DNA from: Cryptomeria japonica
Taxonomy: Eukaryota > Streptophyta > Pinopsida > Cupressales > Cupressaceae
Assembly (NCBI RefSeq): GCF_030272615.1
Contig: NC_081409.1
Coordinates: 18,912,260-18,976,259, forward strand
Direction: 5' to 3'
Length of the DNA stretch: 64,000 nucleotides
Shown here: piece by piece, positions 60,195 through 64,000 of the stretch
How positions within the stretch are numbered: position 1 is the first letter of the stretch
Layout: the number at the start of each line of letters is the position of its first letter
Made by a program: the position numbers and the translations under genes
The notes under the pieces: model-generated
The model's database searches: none
What the model was told of the DNA's origin: nothing
Seen by the model: only the letters and a program-made list of their open reading frames with translations

Positions 60195-61698
60195 ATGGTT
60201 TCCTCTGGTACTATGACCCCATTGGTGGTAGATGTTACTAATAGAGCTAGACCTAAATTTAAGAAGCATCCATATAAGTCAATGGAAGATGACCTGAATG
60301 GTGATTTCTCATCCATCCCATTTGGAGTGTTGCATGTGGAAGACATTAGGGTTTACATCCATTGTAACATTAAAGAGCTCATAAGTGCCTAAATGCTGAA
60401 TTTGTACACAAAGCACATGAATGATGAAATGGGTAACCTGAAACTAGAATTCAAATTAATTGAGGAGAAGGGTTTCGCATGATTTGTCAAATTTTCAGTG
60501 TTTGATGAGCCAGAGTAGATTCGATATATATGAGCAAGATACATGATGAATTTATGTGGTTGGAAAAACCCTATAAGGTAACCCATAATGCAATTAAGGT
60601 GATAACTTGCTTAAGCTCATCTGATGGTGTCCCTATTTTAAGGAATGTGAAGAATCAAATAATAACATACATAACCGGTTCACAATTTGACAATAGATCA
60701 ATGACAATCCATGATATTGTTGAATATGATGTTTGGTTCACATCAATGGTGACAAGATACAAGTTATATCATTTCAACCAAGACAATTCAGTATCTGGTA
60801 TGATAATATATGTTGCCTATCAGATATTGAAGGAGGATAAGTAGTATGATTTTTATGAAGTGCTCTAAAGAGAGATATTGTGTAATCTAAAGAAAATCAA
60901 GCAAGAAAAGAAACATGTATTCAGATATGGAACCCTAGTTGTGTGTTTATAGTTCTACTTCTTGAATGAGATTCTGGGTGTTGGAAAGGTACAATGGCCC
61001 TATGACAAACCAGTGGCAATGGAAATAAAAGAAACTCTATATAATCTTGGAGATGCTATAGTCTAGAATGGAATTATTTGGGATTACTTCAAAACTTTCC
61101 ATAGCATGATGCAAAGTAGAGAAAGAATCCCTAAGGAGATAGTTGAAAAGTACAAAGATACTATATATTCTTTATGGTTAATATAGACCAATGTCTTATG
61201 AAAGTTGTAGAGCCTAGATATTCATGGATCTTACCTATGGGATATGAAGTTGAAGGTCACATTCTTGATGCTTATGCCCAACATTTATTGAGAAAAATGA
61301 TAGACTCATCAGAGGAAAGATTTGGAACCTATGAAGAAAAGAGCTTGGACTTACACACTAAGTTCAAGAAGCCTGAGATGCAGAGAAAAATCAGGAAGAA
61401 GGTTGAGAAACTAGCATAAAGCATGGGAATTACCAAGGAGGCAGTCTAGAGAGAAAGAGAAAAGAATATTCTGAAGGAAGAAGATGTGGTGAAGCCAAAG
61501 AAGGCTAAACATGAAGCTCATGTTCCCAATCCTAAGCAGACCAAGGGTTTTGCACCCTCATCTAGTGGTCAAAAACCTGTCAGTTCTCCCAAGCCTCAAG
61601 TTAAACCATTTGGTGAAGGCAAGGGGAAGCGAGCGCAAGCTAGAGTACTCACTCTTGATGATGAGGAAATAGAATTAGATGATTGTTGGTTAACATAG
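60195..61698 (+). pseudogene. Unrecognised ORF of about 500 codons, decayed
   Basis: ATG at 60195 (MVSSGTMTPLVVDVTNRAR). The frame is broken by stops but reads as protein in overlapping pieces: SIPFGVLHVEDIRVYI; ITYITGSQFDNRSMTIHDIV; EYDVWFTSMVTRYKLYHFNQ; VAYQILKEDK; VVEPRYSWILPMGYEVEGHI. It ends with a basic, Pro/Ser-rich tail (VPNPKQTKGFAPSSSGQKPV) and an acidic end (LDDEEIELDDCW). I do not recognise a family. It lies after a gag-like region and an LTR, where pol should be. It could be retroelement cargo, an env- or aORF-type accessory protein, or a captured gene. No function is proposed. Confidence 0.55.
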
Positions 61699-62760
61699 TT
61701 TCCTTTCCTTTAATAGTTCTTTTTAAATGATGACTCATGCATACCCTTCATGAAAAGAAAATGAACCAACATTTGGGTGAATTGAATTTCGGTTTACCCT
61801 CTACATAAGAGTGCAGCTCCTCGTAAGATATTCAATAAATGTTTATGCAAATAACTCAGAAAGAAACACACTTTTTACTTTTTAAAAAATGTTTGCACAA
61901 GTTCAAGATGATTTTTGAAAATTAGAGTTTTAATAAGTAACTGCTTAATTTTGTAAATTTTATTTGGAAATTGAACAAGACAATGAGGAAATTGAATTTG
62001 ACAAACAAAACAATTTTCAGATCTAAGATAACTACCAACTTTTTTTACAAATCACAAGTTCAATTTTAATTTTAAAAACTAGGGTTTTTAATGATTTAAC
62101 CGCTAAGTTTGCAGAAATTTGAAACTTGCAAATGAAAAATAAGCAATTTTGTTCAAATGAAAGCATGCAAGATGTCTGGTTCACCAAAGCGTAATGGTGG
62201 GTGAAAAATGTGTGAATGAGAGAACACGAGGAAACTACCCTTTCGCTCTAAGGAGAGATGAGAGTTTCACTACAGATTTGCCTTCAAATACTTTTCACGT
62301 ATTACATTGGAAGAGGGGGGGGGAGGGATTCACTAGATTCAACCTCCAAAGAAGAAGATAGAATTCTGAATGAAATAGGAATGATAAGTTAATCCCCTCT
62401 TCTATTTGAAATGGAAAGGAATTGATTGAATTAGGTATAGAAACTAGGTGTAAAAGTGACAAATAACTGATTATAAACCTGAGATTGAAGTGTGGGATGA
62501 AGCTGTGCAACTGGATCTGGCAGTAATATGTCGAGATGAAGCCGCCCTACGAATTTGAGGAAAAGTTTCCCAGACCGTGGTGGTAATGTACATAGTCCTC
62601 CAAAAAATCCGCATAATGAAAAGGTTTTTTCCACCTCTACAAATGGAGTCCAAATCCAAAAGTATAGTTGCGCACCTGCAACCTACACACAGAAAAAAAG
62701 AGGGAAATGTGTTGGGATTGGGGGTTTGCCTTTAGGTCAAACCCTAGTTTTGAAATATGT
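61699..62760. other. No gene recognised
   Basis: AT-rich sequence with a G9 run near 62320 next to 'gattcac', similar to the poly-C blocks near copia LTR ends read on the other strand. Probably decayed LTR sequence. Confidence 0.4.
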
Positions 62761-62768
62761 TGAGACAT

Positions 62769-62839
62769 GGACCAGCTAGGACTCAAACCTAGAACCTTCT
62801 ATACGTTGATGGAGTGCTCTACCACTGAGCTACTAGTCC
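62769..62839 (-). repeat. tRNA-derived SINE-like unit or tRNA pseudogene
   Basis: On minus, 71 nt fold partly as a tRNA: acceptor GGACTAG/CTGGTCC (one G-U), D arm GCTC-AGTGGTA-GAGC, T arm CTAGG-TTTGAGT-CCTAG. The A box TAGCTCAGTGG (62822-62832) is perfect. The B box GGTTTGAGTCC (62779-62789) has one change. The anticodon stem (CTCCA against ATAGA) does not pair, so it is not a working tRNA. Internal pol III boxes with a lost anticodon stem are the mark of plant SINE heads. The downstream body ends near a T7 run (about 62692). Confidence 0.75.
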
Positions 62840-63506
62840 CTCTTGGACCAGTCCATCATCGGTCCGGGTGTGGCTTATTTCCAACACCAACATAATCAAC
62901 TAAATGATGAAAGAAAATACTTGCAAGTGACTGTAAATGAAAGACTAAAATGTAAATCACCTCAAGGGAGGTTGTGATAGAAATTTTGATATAAATGTTT
63001 GTGTGGAATTGAATGTTGGAATGAATCTCCTCTTGAATGGTTGAATCCTTGACTTGAATGCAAAACCTAGCCTTGAAGGGAGACTTGAGAATGCTCAATG
63101 CTTGAAAGGGTTGGTTGAATGCTTGAATGCTCTTGAACGCTTGATTGCAAATTTTCACCTTATTGAACCTATCCACTTGACCAACTTATGCAAATGAGAG
63201 GAAAATTGTAACTTAAATGCATGTCAATTAGGGTTAATGAAACTGATTTTCATCATAGGCTGACATCGGGGATGTTGTCCCATTCACTGCACAACCTACA
63301 ATGCATGCTCAAGAAATATCCTGTCCCAAAATATGACCTTTCTCCAAATAAGAGTGCAAACAAGGTGGTGCGAAGGCCAAGGGAGAAGTAGATTTTGAGG
63401 GTTGACTAGTCTTCAGTCTCTGATTAGGCTAGGGGATTCGATCTTGCATGCGTGAGGACCCTAATGCGGTCGAAAATTGCTAGGGTCACAATTTTATGAC
63501 ACTACA
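62840..63506 (-). repeat. Probable LTR block, minus orientation
   Basis: On minus it starts TGTAGTGTCATAAAATTGTG at 63506, exactly where the copia reverse transcriptase reading (…RLKKAL) stops. The inner limit is unknown. It includes short 'gaatgcttgaatgctc' repeats near 63110. No partner was found. Confidence 0.45.
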
Positions 63507-64000
63507 AAAGGGCCTTTTTCAACCTATAAACAAGTTAGGATTCTCTTTACATTGATAACCTTATGGTTGTTCCATATACACTTCTTGACCAAGATACCCT
63601 TTGAGGAATGTCATTTTAACATCCATTTGATACATTTTAAATTTTTTATAAACTGAAAAAGCTATGAAAAATCCTAATTGCTTCAAGTCTAGCCACTGGT
63701 TCAAAGGTTTCATTGAAATCAATACCGTCAATTTGAGAGTACCCTTTACAAACAAGCCTAGCTTTGTTCCTTACAATATTTCCATTCTCATCCATCTTGT
63801 TTCTAAAGATCCATTTTTCTCTTATTACATTTTTATCTTCAGGCCTAGGGACTAGTTCCAAAGTTTTATTCTTTGCAATCTGTACTAGCTCCTCTTGCAT
63901 CACTTTAATCCAAAACTAATCATTACTAGCCTCAACATAGTTTTTAGGTTCTATTGTTGATAGTAAACAAAAATCAAACTACTCACCCGATTTTGGAGCC
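63507..64000 (-). pseudogene. Copia reverse transcriptase fragment, minus strand
   Basis: Runs in from the right edge. Readable: [67 protein letters not shown], then after a shift [20 protein letters not shown] and YMEQP. It then degrades to RLKKAL at 63507. This is the first half of a copia reverse transcriptase; YVDD is not reached. It may be the upstream part of the relic at 56598-57575, although the sequence between them was not found. Confidence 0.85.

Noticed and set aside
62769-62839. Functional tRNA gene
   Set aside because: The anticodon stem cannot pair and the B box is altered.

Overview
This is a stretch of plant nuclear DNA: AT-rich, gene-poor and packed with LTR retrotransposons. 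The only host gene I recognise is a spliced plant-type L-gulono-1,4-lactone oxidase-like (GULLO) gene with GT-AG introns. The repeat load, long decayed elements and low gene density suit a large-genome seed plant, possibly a gymnosperm; the species cannot be fixed from the sequence. Nothing bacterial, viral-genomic, organellar or CRISPR-like was seen.

Layout. 1-5.8 kb: decayed Ty3/gypsy gag-protease relic, broken by a 1.4 kb LTR. 6.8-16.3 kb: leader relic, then a decayed Ty1/copia polyprotein broken by two solo LTRs (target duplications CTTTG and GCACA/ACACA), ending in a purine tract and a 3' LTR that itself holds a reverse solo LTR (GACCC). 17.4-31.5 kb: the GULLO gene on the minus strand with a tandemly duplicated, decayed 3' end. 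Its first recognised coding exon is split by a young 9.0 kb copia element (22196-31196, duplication GATGA) whose LTRs differ at about eight positions and whose single polyprotein frame has one nonsense codon. 33.6 kb: LINE tail.

35.2-57.6 kb is a four-level nest. (1) The LTR of a decayed minus-strand copia element was opened by (2) a Tat-like gypsy element (36010-55840, duplication GTTTG), which was entered by (3) a minus-strand chromovirus with chromodomain (44963-53301, duplication GTGTA), whose 5' LTR was entered by (4) a 467 bp solo LTR (51549-52015, duplication CAAAC). The Tat-like element is non-autonomous: gag, a protease and the integrase C-terminus remain, but reverse transcriptase, RNase H and the integrase core are gone. 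Between its pol remnant and 3' LTR it carries, antisense, a plant mobile domain (PMD/MAIN-like) gene, which the chromovirus then interrupted.

57.6-64 kb: another copia-type LTR and primer site lead into a gag-like region with a coiled coil and a row of CCHC knuckles. An unrecognised, decayed reading frame of about 500 codons (60195-61698) follows where pol would be expected. A tRNA-derived SINE-like unit (62769-62839) and a minus-strand copia reverse transcriptase fragment reach the right edge.

The most interesting candidates are the antisense PMD cargo of the Tat-like element, the unknown frame at 60-61.7 kb, and the recent disruption of GULLO. All boundaries were read by eye; those backed by exact target duplications are the most reliable.
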